Origin: Agrocybe praecox
Taxonomy: Eukaryota; Basidiomycota; Agaricomycetes; Agaricales; Agrocybaceae
Direction: 5' to 3'
Length of the DNA: 64,000 nucleotides
Assembly: GCA_964017145.1 (NCBI GenBank)
Contig: OZ024851.1
Span: forward strand, 1,798,001 to 1,862,000
Under the pieces are notes generated by a model. The model had not been told where the DNA came from, did not search any database, and was given only the letters and a program-made list of their open reading frames with translations. Of this stretch, positions 25,516 through 39,630 are shown in pieces (within the stretch, counting starts at the first letter, position 1; every line of letters begins with the position of its first letter). A program made the position numbers and the translations under genes.

Positions 25516-26832
25516 TCATTGCCATCGAACATTCATAATTTTTCTACCTACCCCAACTTTACGCTCAAGCACAGTGCTGACAGTGCCCCTTTCACCTTCG
25601 ATGGCCTTCAAGAAGTCCGATATACCACCCCCAACACCGAAGTATAACACTTTTGCTGCCACCAGGCACATGTAGTCCTTGTGGCTTGTATCCGATGATC
25701 CAGAACTAGCTCTTCGCATCAGCGTAATAAGAGGTCGAAGACTGTCGTTTCGATATATCGTTTCTGACGTGAGTATCACATCGTAGCCATTTGGACCAAC
25801 AGTCTTCAGGGGATCGAAAGTTTCCCAGGATCCAGCGAAGAAACGGAGGGAAATGCCGAGGGTTTCGAGGGTTTCAAGGAAGGCTGTCTTGAGTTCGGGT
25901 GTGATAGGAAGTTCGCCTGCAGATGTGAGGTTGATAAGTGGAGCAACTTCCTCGTCGTTTATTTCAGAACGATATTTGTCGGCTTGAGCGGAGGTATCTG
26001 CAAGTGTATTAGTATAAGCTCGTAGCAAATTTAAAGGGAACATACACCATGTGAGAAGGAGGTTTGGAAGAGTGACGAGTTGCAAGACAGAGGAGTTATA
26101 ATCTTGAAGGTGGATCTCTATCTTTGCAGACAAAGTTACAGTAGAGCTGGATGAAGAAAGGATTTCTCGAAGGATGTACATCGATGGTACACCGGTTCCA
26201 CAACCGATCTAGAATGCTGAAGATCAAACCAACAAAAGAAACCAAATTTGATGCAGCGAGACGTACCTCCAAGAATTTTTTTCCCTGAAATGATTTTGGC
26301 TCAGAGGACTCTTTTAAACCGTCAAGATAGTCGACAAAGTCCAGGCTGCATTCCCAAGTCTTCAAACCTCCTTCATAAACTCCCGGAACAAGATCAGAAG
26401 GAGCATCAAGGAAAGCAAGAGCTTCTCGAGTCGTTCTGGTTTTGTCTTGTTGCTGCTGGGTTTCATCTACTGCATCTCCAGCACCTTCTGAGATGAGTTG
26501 GAAACGAGCGTCGAATAGATCTCGACGAACGAGTATTGTCGATTTCCTTGTCGATGCGAGGGGTATAGACAGCGGCGAGTAGGAAATAAGCGCCGGTACA
26601 GTATCCAGCTGATACCCAAGAGTCAGAACCGAGCTCCTTGTTGGAAAAATAGTAGAGTAGTGTCACGAACGAGCTGCTTGAGCGAGATTTCAGAGAATGG
26701 CTCGAGCTGTGGCGACGTCGTCTCTGTCGCCGTCAATTTTGCAGAGTCCTCGAGTTTGATGGACTCTATCCCAAGATCCAGAATTTTGTGTGCATCGTCT
26801 GCCTCGTCGATGTCGAAGTCAAATTTAAACAT
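25516..26832 (-). CDS. HPM1: Protein-histidine N-methyltransferase, METTL18/HPM1 family
   Basis: Four exons (26671-26832, 26267-26608, 26046-26208, 25516-25997) give 382 residues. The family methylates a histidine of ribosomal protein uL3 (Rpl3) using S-adenosylmethionine. Start MFKFDFDIDE is typical. The pre-catalytic segment DLVPGVYEGGLKTWECSLDFVDYL is characteristic of HPM1/METTL18. SAM motif I is FLEIGCGTGVPS at about residues 166-176, split by an intron between E168 and I169. Later come LQDYNSSVLQLVTLPNLLL and YDVILTSETIYR, which match post-I and motif II regions. The C-terminus ends in KIMNVRWQ. Length is normal. Assignment of the uL3 target is by family. Confidence 0.88.
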
Positions 26833-28024
26833 GGTGGTTTTGTGTAAACGGCATATTCAAACGGTAATCAAAGTTTTCGAGCCACCGGTCCGGCGTTCTA
26901 ATTTAACCAAAGCGGTACAGTGGCTGTGTCAAATCCGTTAGTACGTGATCCAAAGTGATGCTTGTTTTTTTTTCCTCCTCTCCTTGCTCTGACTCCTCTC
27001 CTATCATCTACTATGTACCCCCCGTCTTCGTTGTTTTCTATCCGTCGGTCACAAGCCATCAAGTAGGCTTGGTGAAGAACAACGCGTCGTTCAAGGCTTT
27101 TTAGTATGGACGGAGAATCACCAACCTTTATTTCTTTCCTGTTTTCAGTATTTCTTGTTGCGTTCTTTTCCGTCCAACAAATTCACTCGATTTCATCACT
27201 GAAATATGAACAGAAAGCTGGGTCCTTTATCATGTCACGGTACACTTCCGGCGTTGTCAAAATCAGATGGCCTCGGACTACGAGGCCAGGATATGCCCTA
27301 CTTGAGTGTAACTTCTCGCTGCATCAATTCTATTCTGCGATGCTATAAGTATTGGGCCTCATCGCTCATCGCTCAGCTGGAGTTGTACTACTGTCGCTGA
27401 AGGGAGCATGATGACGAAGGCTTGTCTAACCGCGCCAATTCCCTCGGTTCTATCTGGGCAAATCAGTGGTGTTTTCTGTGTACTAAAAAGCTTTTTGTTT
27501 ATTTCCACAACCATGCTCTCAACAACATGATCTCGTAACTTAAACTACATGGGATAGGGCTAGTAAGCCAGAAATCGATTGACTAGAAATATGATTACGT
27601 CTCGGGCCGCTATCGACACGCTCGCCTGGCTCCAGTTTGACCCTTCCCATTGTCCGGCACTATTGGATGGTCAAGGGGAGGGAAATAAGGGTCCCTGCAG
27701 TACGCGAGGGGAGTTCCCTTTGGCTAGCTTTCGAACTCGGAACCCACACCTTTCGCTTTAATATCTTTCACGTACTGCAGACTTTCAGAACCGTGCTTGC
27801 ATTCCACCGTCTCCGAATGTGCTTCATCTCTTATTATTTGGGCGGCGCACAACTCACGCGCTGGTAGAGTTTCTGGGCAGAAGGTATAACTGGATCCAAT
27901 ATTCACCTGCGTTGCATTATGTTTCGTCTAATATTTCTTTCCGGGAAGAACACCACCAACATTTCAATGCAATCTAGGAATGAAAAATACGTTCTTTCGG
28001 GGATTCTATATGCCACAGACTACT
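26833..28024. other. Intergenic region
   Basis: About 1.2 kb without a supported gene. Several plus-strand frames of 60-80 codons lack family resemblance. A short hairpin GGCCTCGGACTACGAGGCC lies near 27,269. Confidence 0.5.
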
Positions 28025-29252
28025 CTACAGACCCAATCCTAACAACCATTTCTCGACAGCTTCATTCACTTGAGGAGAACACTCGAGGTGTATCCAGTGC
28101 CCCGCCTCGAATTCTTCTGTCGTGACAGAGGTTCCAAACTGCTCCATGAACCCTTTGCACATAGCGGGAGTGCATACACAGTCCCTCAATGCAGTGGCCA
28201 AAAATGATGGTTTATTGATAATCAAGCTCTCTTTAGGGATCGCTGGGAAATGGGTGGATTGCTTCAGTCTTAGAGCGTCAAATGACAAATTCAACGGTGC
28301 TTTCACCTTGATTGTCCTCCAAGTCCACATTGTTGACTTGGGAAGTGTACCAGCATACTGGCGACACCACTCCACTCTCTACGAAGTCAGTGCATACCTT
28401 CTCGAACTCCTGTTAAAATTGAATCGGACGATCAGTCAGTGGTCGGGCAGGCGGGCGCCTATACGAAGTAATTGTCTTACTTCATCAGTCAAGTAAGTAG
28501 GTCTTCCTGGTTGCATATCGTTTCGCATCCACTCCTCAGTCTTTCCCGGGAGAACTATGTAAGTTTTCCATGCATCAGGATCGGCGGGATAGAGAAGTTG
28601 CATAAAACTCTCGATCTAAAAGTGATAATAAATTCAAGTTCGACGGACCACTAGGTCAGGCTCACTTTGGCTTTGATTTCACTAGGAGAGGTTTCTTTGA
28701 TGAAGTATTCCCAGTATGAGAAACCCTCATATCCAAAAAATTCCTTAGTTTTCGCCATTGCTTCGTACAAGTCCCACGTTTCGGTGTATGGTGGCATGAA
28801 CGACAGCCCCAGCCAAACAAATCCTTTGAATCGATCTTCATACAGGATGGAGAGTCGGGCTAGAAGACAGCTCCCCCTAAAGCACACTCATCAGCCCATA
28901 CACAGCGATACATTTCGGGATCGACTTGCCAATCATGCGAAATACCAACTACGCTGTCAAGTCCTTCGGCATCCAATATGCTAACAATATCCCCAGCCAT
29001 ATCGTTCATCCGAAACATATTGCGGTCCTCCGGTTTTGATGTCTTCCCATATCCAAGCAAGTCAGGCGCGAGGATTCCATATCCTAGTGATTGGAAATGG
29101 ATTATCTGTCTCCTCCAGTCAAAGGATGATGCCGGAAATCCATGCAAGAATACAAGAGTGGTTTTTCCGATGACAGATGGACGTTGATAATAGTAGTGGT
29201 AAGTCAGATTCCGGCCAGTGACATCGTGAAACTTGTAAAGCGATGGATCCAT
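28025..29252 (-). CDS. Epoxide hydrolase, alpha/beta-hydrolase fold
   Basis: Five exons (28930-29252, 28666-28876, 28481-28615, 28307-28409, 28025-28242) give 329 residues. Epoxide hydrolases open epoxides to diols through an aspartyl ester. The oxyanion loop HGFP is at residues 37-40, the nucleophile is D107 in SHDWGS, and the catalytic His is about H306 in AGHWIHLE. The cap region contains FVWLGLSFMPPYTETWDLY and GYEGFSYWEYF. The first intron appears to use a GC donor (TG|gcaagt ... tttag); with it the nucleophile motif reads HDWGSCLLARL, without it the frame stops. There is no signal peptide, so it is probably cytosolic. Its place next to oxidative genes is compatible with a secondary-metabolic role. 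Confidence 0.88.
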
Positions 29253-29705
29253 CGATACTGTTCCAATAAATGCCTATAAAGACGGGGAAAGTCGAGAAGC
29301 ACTATACTTATGTATACGATCTTCTATTATCCATCTATGTGATCTATGTATTCCCAGGGACTAGTGCCTCATGATCTTGGCATCATCACGCACGCGGACC
29401 TGATAATCTGGGGTACGGTCACACCTTTAACATGTGCCTTCGACTTCTCCCGCAGGCTCATATTTATGCTTGGCATATTGGGTTTGTTAATGTCATCCGA
29501 GTCCACCACATGTCAGGATAACTATTAACGGCGTGAGCGGCGTCCATCTCCGATGAGCCTGGAGGCACGAGAATAACTTAGCTGGAAAAGGAATTATCTA
29601 ATAGCACCGCTGGCGTTGCCCTCTGTTTCCAAAAAAAAAAAGAGGTTAGTGGGACATTAATCGGCAGCACGGGAAGTTTCCTGAGCAAATATAAAGCGCC
29701 TTTGA
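29253..29705. other. Intergenic region
   Basis: Divergent spacer holding the epoxide-hydrolase promoter. An A12 run lies near 29,630. No gene. Confidence 0.5.
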
Positions 29706-30160
29706 ATGAAAACGCCTTCCCTGTTTCTCACGTCGCTAACGTCGCAATGGCGTGACGCGTTCACCGAAAACGACACCAACACGGAGAAACTTCAAGAGAC
29801 TTCGTATGTGTTTCCGGTAAGTTAAATTCCGCGATACTTTGGTGTAATCCAAGTATTTTACCTAATGTGTTGTATGCTCTTCTAGTCCGCGTTTTTGGAA
29901 GCTGATGAGACAGCAAGGCAAGCCAAGAGTGATATTTCTATCTTTAAGGTATTCCGAGATTATTTTTAGGCTCGATGACCTTCATGGAGGTGTTACAACT
30001 TATCTAGGGGGATTATTGCCTTCTCCCCTTGATATATCAAATGTCAAGAAGATACTCGAGCTTGGGTAAGTAAAAATCGATTACTTGAACAGGGCGTTTC
30101 TGTTAATATTCTTCACATAGCTCTGGAGTGGCGCATGGTGGGTTCAATTGTTTGAGAAGC
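29706..30160 (+). pseudogene. Truncated class I SAM methyltransferase
   Basis: Begins MKTPSLFLTSLTSQWRD, continues through ETSYVFP, an RLDDLHGGVTTYLGG segment, and SAM motif I (NVKKILELGSG) around 30,040-30,130, the order seen in fungal LaeA/UMTA-like methyltransferases. After GSG the family resemblance is lost: no motif II or III can be read and the next 260 bases are only a hydrophobic open frame. So this is the 5' third of a gene, either truncated or decayed. It lies between the epoxide hydrolase and the foldback element, whose insertion 320 bases downstream may be related. Confidence 0.6.
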
Positions 30161-30482
30161 GCCCTACTTTCAAGTAGGAACTTCGTTTTTCTTGGACACA
30201 TTACTATACTATTAAGCAAATGCGCAAGTTCGTGTGTACATATTTGTTTTTGCAGCTCTTTTGGTAGATCTTTTCAGTCATTTTCTCATTTCAATGACAT
30301 ATTTTCCGATTACTCTGGCCATGTTCCTTACTTCTTTGGAATGATTTTAAGAGTGTTATTGCGCTTTTCCGGTATCATCTTTACTTTGATTTTGGTAGTA
30401 CATTTCACGGATGTGCTCTAACTTTTCCTCGCAATATTATCTCCAAACCTTATTTGAATTTTTTGGTGCCGGAGCGAAGCGA
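30161..30482. other. AT-rich spacer before the foldback element
   Basis: Holds a hydrophobic open frame (to 30,421) with no family resemblance, then the host sequence TTTTTGGTGCCGGAGCGAAG into which the foldback element is inserted. Confidence 0.4.
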
Positions 30483-30587
30483 TATGGTTGTCCGTTCGCC
30501 GAAAATAAAAAAACTATATACTTTTACGATGTACTTACTATGTAGTACCGATATTTCAATAAATTCATATATTACCTTTATTATCCA

Positions 30588-30785
30588 ACATATAAATCCA
30601 ATTATCCAACATACATGTAGGATTGTCCAACATATATATCGGGTTATCCAACACATGTACCGGATTATCCAACATATGTGTCGGGTTGTCCAACACACAA
30701 CTTGGATTATCCAATAGATGTGTTGTATTATCCATTATACACATTGGATTGTCCAATATATATGCTGTATTATCCAACATAGTTG
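30588..30785. repeat. Left arm 21-bp tandem repeats
   Basis: About ten units of the 21-bp repeat, core TTATCCAACATA, each differing by a few bases. They are inverted relative to the units at 30,955-31,135. Confidence 0.85.
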
Positions 30786-30954
30786 AGAATCATTCTCATA
30801 CATCTAGTCGCTTCGAATGCCGGCGATGCCGGGCATTCTTGATGGCCGCTGGGATCCGTTTGTAGGGGCCGAAGCCTGGCAATCAGGAAAGGGCTCAAAA
30901 TTGGCCGGCAAGGACGGCACCATAGCCGAGCGAGAGTAAGGTAATTGCCTCGAA

Positions 30955-31135
30955 TTATGTTGGATAATCCAACATGCATGTTGGACAATCCAAAGTATAT
31001 GTTGGACAACCGAATCTATATGTTGGATAGCCCAAGTTTTGTGTTGGACAACCCAACACATATGTTGGATAACCCAATATATATGTTAGACAATCCTACA
31101 TGTATGTTGGATAATCGGACTTATATGTTGGATAA
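30955..31135. repeat. Right arm 21-bp tandem repeats
   Basis: About nine units with core TATGTTGGATAA, the reverse complement of the left-arm units. The first sits at the edge of the central spacer. Confidence 0.85.
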
Positions 31136-31449
31136 TAAAGGTAGTGTATGAATTTATTGAAAAATCGGTACTACATAGTAAGTACATCGTAGAAGTATAT
31201 AGTTTTTTATTTTCGGCGAACGGACAACCATAAAGCGAGGCGTATGCTTTGTGCTTTATATTCATGTGGATAAATGATAAACATATTATATTGTTAAGAG
31301 CCACTAGTAAGGTGAATGTGCATCCGTCTGTGCCTTGGAACTGAAGTTAAACAGATAGACTAGTCATTTGAGCGAACCAACTGGTTAGTCATGGCGGAAT
31401 TAAACGCAAATATCTATAAGGTAAATGGGGACGGGACACAGTGCGTATA

Positions 31450-34401
<2,952 letters not shown>

Positions 34402-35370
34402 GCTCACAGCTCCAGCGCTTGAGGTTTCATGCTCGGGTAAACTAGACCTTTTGTATCCTTGAACGAGTCACGTTAGCATGCATCTTACAAGTAACGAAGT
34501 CGTTGAATTCGGATCGTGATTCGTGAATGCGTGGCGCATCTCGGGGACACGTCCATGGCGCTTCCAAAACTGTACCACACGGCAGAATTTATTTTGGGCG
34601 CTACTTTCCGAAGCGGTAGTGAAGACCGTCCCGCCCTGTATACCAGAAGAGCTATCGGAAAAATCAGATTCCTGATGAGAAACGGACTCACCTGTTATCT
34701 CAAGACAACGAGATTGATGTTCTTGAATCACACACACAAATTACCCTTTCCTAAAATGGTTCTTTAACTGTGACAGAATTCACCATGAGAATGCGGTAAC
34801 GTATTTGCTCTGAACGATCTTCTGTAAAATGATGGAGCTCATGATTGGGACCGATGTTGGAGTATTTCTGACTACATGCGGTACTGCGGCCAAGTGGAGC
34901 GACCCAATCAGCGTATGTTACGTTCTTATATGCGAAGGCGTTGACTTGAGCGGGAGTTATGCGTGCCGTAAAGAATCAATGGTCGAGTCGACATGGCGCC
35001 TTACTGCGCGTTAGGCGTCACAGAAACGTCTGTTGGGGAACAATTTCGGCGGCGTGTTACTATGTTATTTTGCCACACATATATAATATACATTTGCAAT
35101 TTTCACGGAAATGAATAGTGAATTACCTCTGCGGCTGGAAACTTGAAGCTTCAGGCTTAAGCGCTTGAGTTTGGAAGGTTGAAGCTCGAGTTTTAACTTG
35201 GTTTTAAGTCAAGTTTTAGTCAAGTTGAAACGAATAAACAATTCTATTGAATATTACGTAATAAACCGTGGGAAGAACACCATCACCCGTCCTGCTCCGT
35301 TGAATACGGGAGTACCCGGATCAGTGTGCAAAGACTCTTTGATTCCTACTCCCATCTCGAACCCCACACG
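34402..35370. other. Intergenic region
   Basis: About 970 bases. Open frames of 60-90 codons lack resemblance. Around 35,135-35,235 is an imperfect repetitive patch built of CTTGAAGCTT/AAGTTTTA-like words. No gene supported. Confidence 0.5.
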
Positions 35371-37556
35371 CTAACTTTGGCTCGCAACTTTGTTTGTCAT
35401 GAGCGCCACCCTGTCTTCGCTTCTTGGTGAGAAATCAACTTCAAACGGCATAGGAAAGCTAGTTCAGGTACAATATAAATAGTTAGCGCGTTATCAAGGT
35501 GTGTGTGAAAGCGAACAAAATAATCGCATGCCTGACTAGTCCAGCAGTATACGGAGGGTCCAGGAGTAGGAATTCTCCTTGCTCATCTCGCTTCCGCGAA
35601 ATGCTCAAAGTGGACATGAGATAAGTAACGAAAAGGAATATGTTGTTTTCTCCAAGATATTTTCCAGGACACGCCCTTTGAGGAAAGGAACAATGGGTAA
35701 GCGCTATACATTTTTGTAGATGAAGGTAATTTAAATTTTACTCACCGACGACCAAATCCGAAAACGTAACTTGCAGGGTCCACTATGGATTCGTTTTCCT
35801 GAAGAAATCGCTCTGGATAAAATTCCGAGGGCGATACTGATACTCCACTCTCTTCATCTCTGGACATAGCCCTGATGCAAAAGGTCAATTTCATAATGAA
35901 GTGAAAGAAAACAAACCTACCAAACGTTCGGTAAGATTATTGTCCCAGCGGGTATGAAATAACCTGGCGCTAACAGTAAGCTTACGGCAAGTGACGTTGA
36001 TTGACGAGGTATACCGTTATAGTAATCATCTTGAGTCGTCGTCCTTGGAATGCTCATTGGCAGTGCGGGTTTCCAGCGCATCGTTTCCTTAATTACTGCG
36101 CGGACATAAGGTAGTTGATCTTGATCATCCAGACTCGGCAGCCGACCAACGCCAATAGTACGATCAAGTTCTTCCTGAATCTTTGCTTGAACGTCTGGAT
36201 GCACCGCCATGGCATAGATGAAGGTCAAAATGGTAGAAAACGACTAGTGTTTGGATCAGCCTTATGTGATAAGATTTTCATTAAACTGATTAGAACTTAC
36301 ACTTTCTCCCCCAGCTAGAGCGAAAATAAATCAACTTCGGCTTTCAATGGTCAAAATATGGAAAATAGGCTTGCCTCCATACATAGACCCTGCAGCCCAC
36401 CGAATCGAATCTTCGTCCTTCAAAACGTCGCTTTCCATTAGGCAATCAGCGGTAAAGGAGGGAGAAGCATTTCCTTCTTCAAGTGTGCGTTTAACGTGCT
36501 GGTATGGTCGATCAACCATACTGAAAAGCAAGTTTCGCCCAGCATTGGCGACTTTGTGGATGTTATTGAAAGGCATCCATGACGGTATGTACTTCACTAA
36601 ATATCCTTTAGTCTTAAGAAATAGTGTTCATAAGCGTTATCACTCACGCTGAGGGATTATATCAACGAGATGGGCTCCCATGACAGTCCCCTTCTCTATC
36701 ATTTCCATAGTTGCTTCAGCCTCGTCTAGGTACTGTGGATTACTTGGTTAAGATGGCTGGTAAGAGCGTTCAACGTTCAACACTGATTCACATACGCTAT
36801 GATCTGCCATCTCAACCGGGAATCCATACGTAACCGACAATACTATGCGGCCCGCTGTCCTAGAAAAACATATAAGAGAATCACGACCCACGGGTAGATA
36901 TTGGAACTTACAAACGCAATTCTGAATTGAAGCATTTGGGGTCCTTCAATAATTTGGAAATATAGGAGGCAATCGCTGCTTCTTGTATCGTGTAGTATTT
37001 CTTTACTGCAGTGGGACTAAGGCCAGAATGACACAGTTTTCGCTGTTTTCTAAATTCTGGTCCATAGGGCAGCAAGGGGAGGCTCTGTGAAATACGTTTG
37101 AGCTTGATCTTTTCGTGTGGAGTGAATATGGAGCACCTTGCCTAGGCCTATTAGTTCCCCTATCATGGTGAATGACGGTCTATCCGAGTAGATCGTTGCT
37201 CTTTTCTCCAGTAGCTCATGTGCAGCCTTGGTGGAGTTTACTACAAGGACTCTGTTTCCGAGTGCCTCCAAGTAGATAATGTCTCCTAATTTTGTTTCAG
37301 GATGATTGACCCATTAAACATAGCAGACTGACGACTGACCGTACTGTTTCTTCATATCTGAGAAGTGGTACCATGGTCTTTTCGCCACTATATCGAAGAG
37401 ATTGCCGAGCAAAAATGTGGGCTTTGGCCGTGGTGGCAATGGATATCCTTGAGACCTGGCATTGAACCGGCGGTGTGATCGATAGTACACAGCAATGACA
37501 GCAAGAAGAGCGGCAACAATAGTGGTCTGCAAATTACCCAAAGGAAGGGAGGTCAT
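35371..37556 (-). CDS. Cytochrome P450 monooxygenase
   Basis: N-terminal membrane anchor MTSLPLGNLQTTIVAALLAV, then the Pro-rich hinge YPLPPRPKPTFLLGN. First exon 37340-37556. I-helix motif AGGESSFSTILTF, ExxR in KETMRW (about 36,090), PERF-type motif SEFLPERFLQENE, and heme loop FGFGRRACPGKYLGENN with the Cys ligand, split by an intron inside RR|A. The last exon reads FPMPFEVDFSPRSEDRVALM and ends at 35,371. Two introns seem to use GC donors: YG|gcaagc before AGGES, and LVS|gcatgc before FPMPFE; GT alternatives break the frame or the family pattern. Start is the ATG at 37,556; an upstream TTG is not credible. All catalytic marks are present. Transcribed divergently from the UbiA gene. Confidence 0.9.
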
Positions 37557-37877
37557 GGGGAAATGTCTTGCGCGAGGCTTGAACGAACTCGGGTTTGCAG
37601 CAGTATTTGGTGGTTGGCTCAATTAAGAGGAAGGCATCAGCGGGCCTCTCGTCACGGCGCCGCATTCGCACAAGAATTCATTTGGCTATTCTTAGAACAA
37701 GCTACCGTTCTGATCTCAGATATATTCCCCTTTTAGATAATGAGAGCCAATCTTGGCTTACCCGCAGTGCGTATTCTCCGTATCTTGTCCGTGTCTGTCT
37801 GCATTATCTGTAGTGTACATATACTTGGAATTATTTGTAAACATACGGTGTTCTCTCATTATCTCCAGATTTCTAAA
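37557..37877. promoter_or_regulatory. Shared divergent promoter region of P450 and UbiA genes
   Basis: Only 321 bases separate the two start codons, so both promoters must lie here or overlap. A direct ATATATTCC patch near 37,721 is the only TATA-like stretch. Suggests co-regulation; not proof. Confidence 0.55.
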
Positions 37878-38913
37878 ATGACACGAGTTGAGAAGAGATT
37901 CTCAGTAGCGTATCATATCGAAACAGTCTACCTCTTTACCCGCTCCGACTACAAGACTATATTCCTTCCAGTGGTACCTTCATGAACTCTCTCAAAATCA
38001 AGGATACTAAAAGACAAAATTTAGACTATTTTTGCCGTTGCAGTATCATCCGCTTTTCAAACTCGCGCGCTTATCCGCACAGTAATTTGGATTTGGGTTC
38101 ACTTACTGCAGGCCAATGTTTCGAATCAGACTTTCAGCGGACATGAAGATAAAATAAACAAGCCCTGGAGGCCACTCCCATCTGGAAGAGTTACAGTTGA
38201 ACAGGCCCGGATGCTGCGTTTCTTTCTGGCAGTATTCTGCTTGGCTCTTTCGTACATGTTGGGGCCCAGGATTGCTCTCGCAAGCTTCGGTCTCACAGTC
38301 GTAGAGCTACTTCATGATGACCTACTCCTCAGCAATCGTCCCATTCTCAAGAACCTTTGCAACGTAGGTGGATATTTGACGTTCGAAATTGGGGCTACAT
38401 TGTCTATGGGTGGGCATTTCTTTCTTACACGTCTCATTAATTATTTTACTCACGGAGCTCAACAGCACCGGTGCAGACACTTGACCCCACTGCGTGGACA
38501 GCACTTCTCTGCAGCGCGCTCGTCATTTTCACCACTATTTCCGCTCAGGACTTTGCTGATGTGGATGGCGATAAACTCTCCAACCGACGGACAATTCCGA
38601 TTATAGCTCCCATTGCCTCCCGCTGGTATATCTTCTTTGCACTGACATCCTGGTCCGTGATACTCACGGCGACATGGAGGCTTGGGCCTATCAGCGGGGG
38701 TGCATTCCTAGCATTTGGAACTTTCGTCGGAAGTCGTTATTTCCGGCTCAGGGATGCTAAAAGTGACAGACTATCTTATGTTTTTTACAATGTAAGTTTC
38801 ACCATTTCGCTCAAGGCGCCAAAAGTGCTCACATGGAATCTATGGGTCAGATCTGGCTCGGAGTAGCTCACATCTTACCGCTCAATGCTCGCACCCAAAT
38901 ATTAATACATTGA
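37878..38913 (+). CDS. UbiA-family integral membrane prenyltransferase or UbiA-type terpene cyclase
   Basis: Four exons (37878-37973, 38025-38409, 38466-38791, 38851-38913) give 289 residues, normal for UbiA. First Asp-rich region: NQ at 66-67, ED at 73-74, followed by NKPWRPLPSGR (77-87). Second: DFADVDGDKLSNRRTIPI (189-206). Both sites bind Mg-diphosphate in this family. Hydrophobic helices flank them (RMLRFFLAVFCLALSYML; ALLCSALVIFTTIS; WSVILTATW). The pattern NQ....ED..NKPWRP in fungi is shared with UbiA-type terpene cyclases such as the fumagillin Fma-TC as well as with aromatic prenyltransferases, so I cannot separate the two by eye. Next to P450 and GMC genes it is the likely scaffold-forming enzyme of a pathway. 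Confidence 0.88.
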
Positions 38914-39630
38914 CATTTGTAATTCAATCGAGATGATCTGTATTTTACTAGATAAGTCTCTTTAATCAGTTATTTTTAGAAATACCGTCGCAAGGTTTAT
39001 GGAAAGTGTACCTGTCATATACTTACATTGGCGTGAGCTCTCCCGAGTGATGTCAAATCGGAGCTCCGCTGTACTCGGGATGTTCGGACAACAGCGGCTT
39101 CTTTTCTTTTCTTAGCGACATCATATTTTTGGCATTAACCAGTGCAAACTTTCCTCCAAGGGAGTTTGTGAAAGTTCAAACAGACTCTAACGCTCCAGAA
39201 CAAAATTGATGCCGAATATTCTTTACATAGATGTGCAATCCACTTGAAACACATATATCCGAGGAAAAGTCTGGAAGTACTACAGTTAACATACAAGAGT
39301 GGACATCAGCCGCAACGTAAGCAAGCTCGTCAACAATCTAACCATTCCTTATTTAAAACGATTATTCTAGACTGGATGTCTCTAGTCGATTTGGATTCGG
39401 ACATGAATTTCAAGGTGGGCGGAGCACTGACGCATCACGTATAATCTCAGCCTGGAGATCCATGATCAAAATGGATGTATCCCATCGCGGATTCGTTGTC
39501 AGTGAAGCCTATCATGGCTGGAAGTATTTAAAATGCCTTCAATGTAAGCTTGACCGATCCCAATTCCAAAACCCTAATCGCTACGGTTACACCTTTCAAT
39601 ACATTCTTCAGTCGGTGCAGTGCACATCCA
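38914..39630. other. Intergenic region
   Basis: About 720 bases, no gene supported. Short open frames only. Confidence 0.5.

Larger units (their letters stand above)
30483..31232. mobile_element. 750-bp foldback element with long inverted arms of 21-bp repeats
   Basis: Both ends read inward TATGGTTGTCCGTTCGCC. The arms (about 30,483-30,785 and 30,955-31,232) are inverted copies of each other with scattered differences and slightly different lengths, around a spacer of about 170 bp. Inside each arm, after about 120 bp of unique sequence, lie nine or ten units of a 21-bp repeat close to ATTATCCAACATATATGTCGG. The six bases AAGCGA flank both ends directly (30,477-30,482 and 31,233-31,238), a target-site duplication. 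No transposase is encoded; the repeat translates as heptads (MLDNPTY-like) only because 21 is a multiple of three. A non-autonomous DNA transposon of foldback type is the best fit. Confidence 0.85.

Noticed and set aside
30588..31135. CRISPR-like regular repeats
   Set aside because: Units are contiguous 21-mers without unique spacers, arranged in inverted arms in a eukaryotic genome.
30450..31151. Open frames with MLDNPTY/LSNIYIG heptad repeats
   Set aside because: They arise on both strands from the 21-bp DNA repeat of the foldback element. There is no start context, splice signal or family, so I do not call proteins.
35135..35235. Repetitive AAGTT/CTTGAG patch
   Set aside because: Words are short and irregular; no clear unit length.
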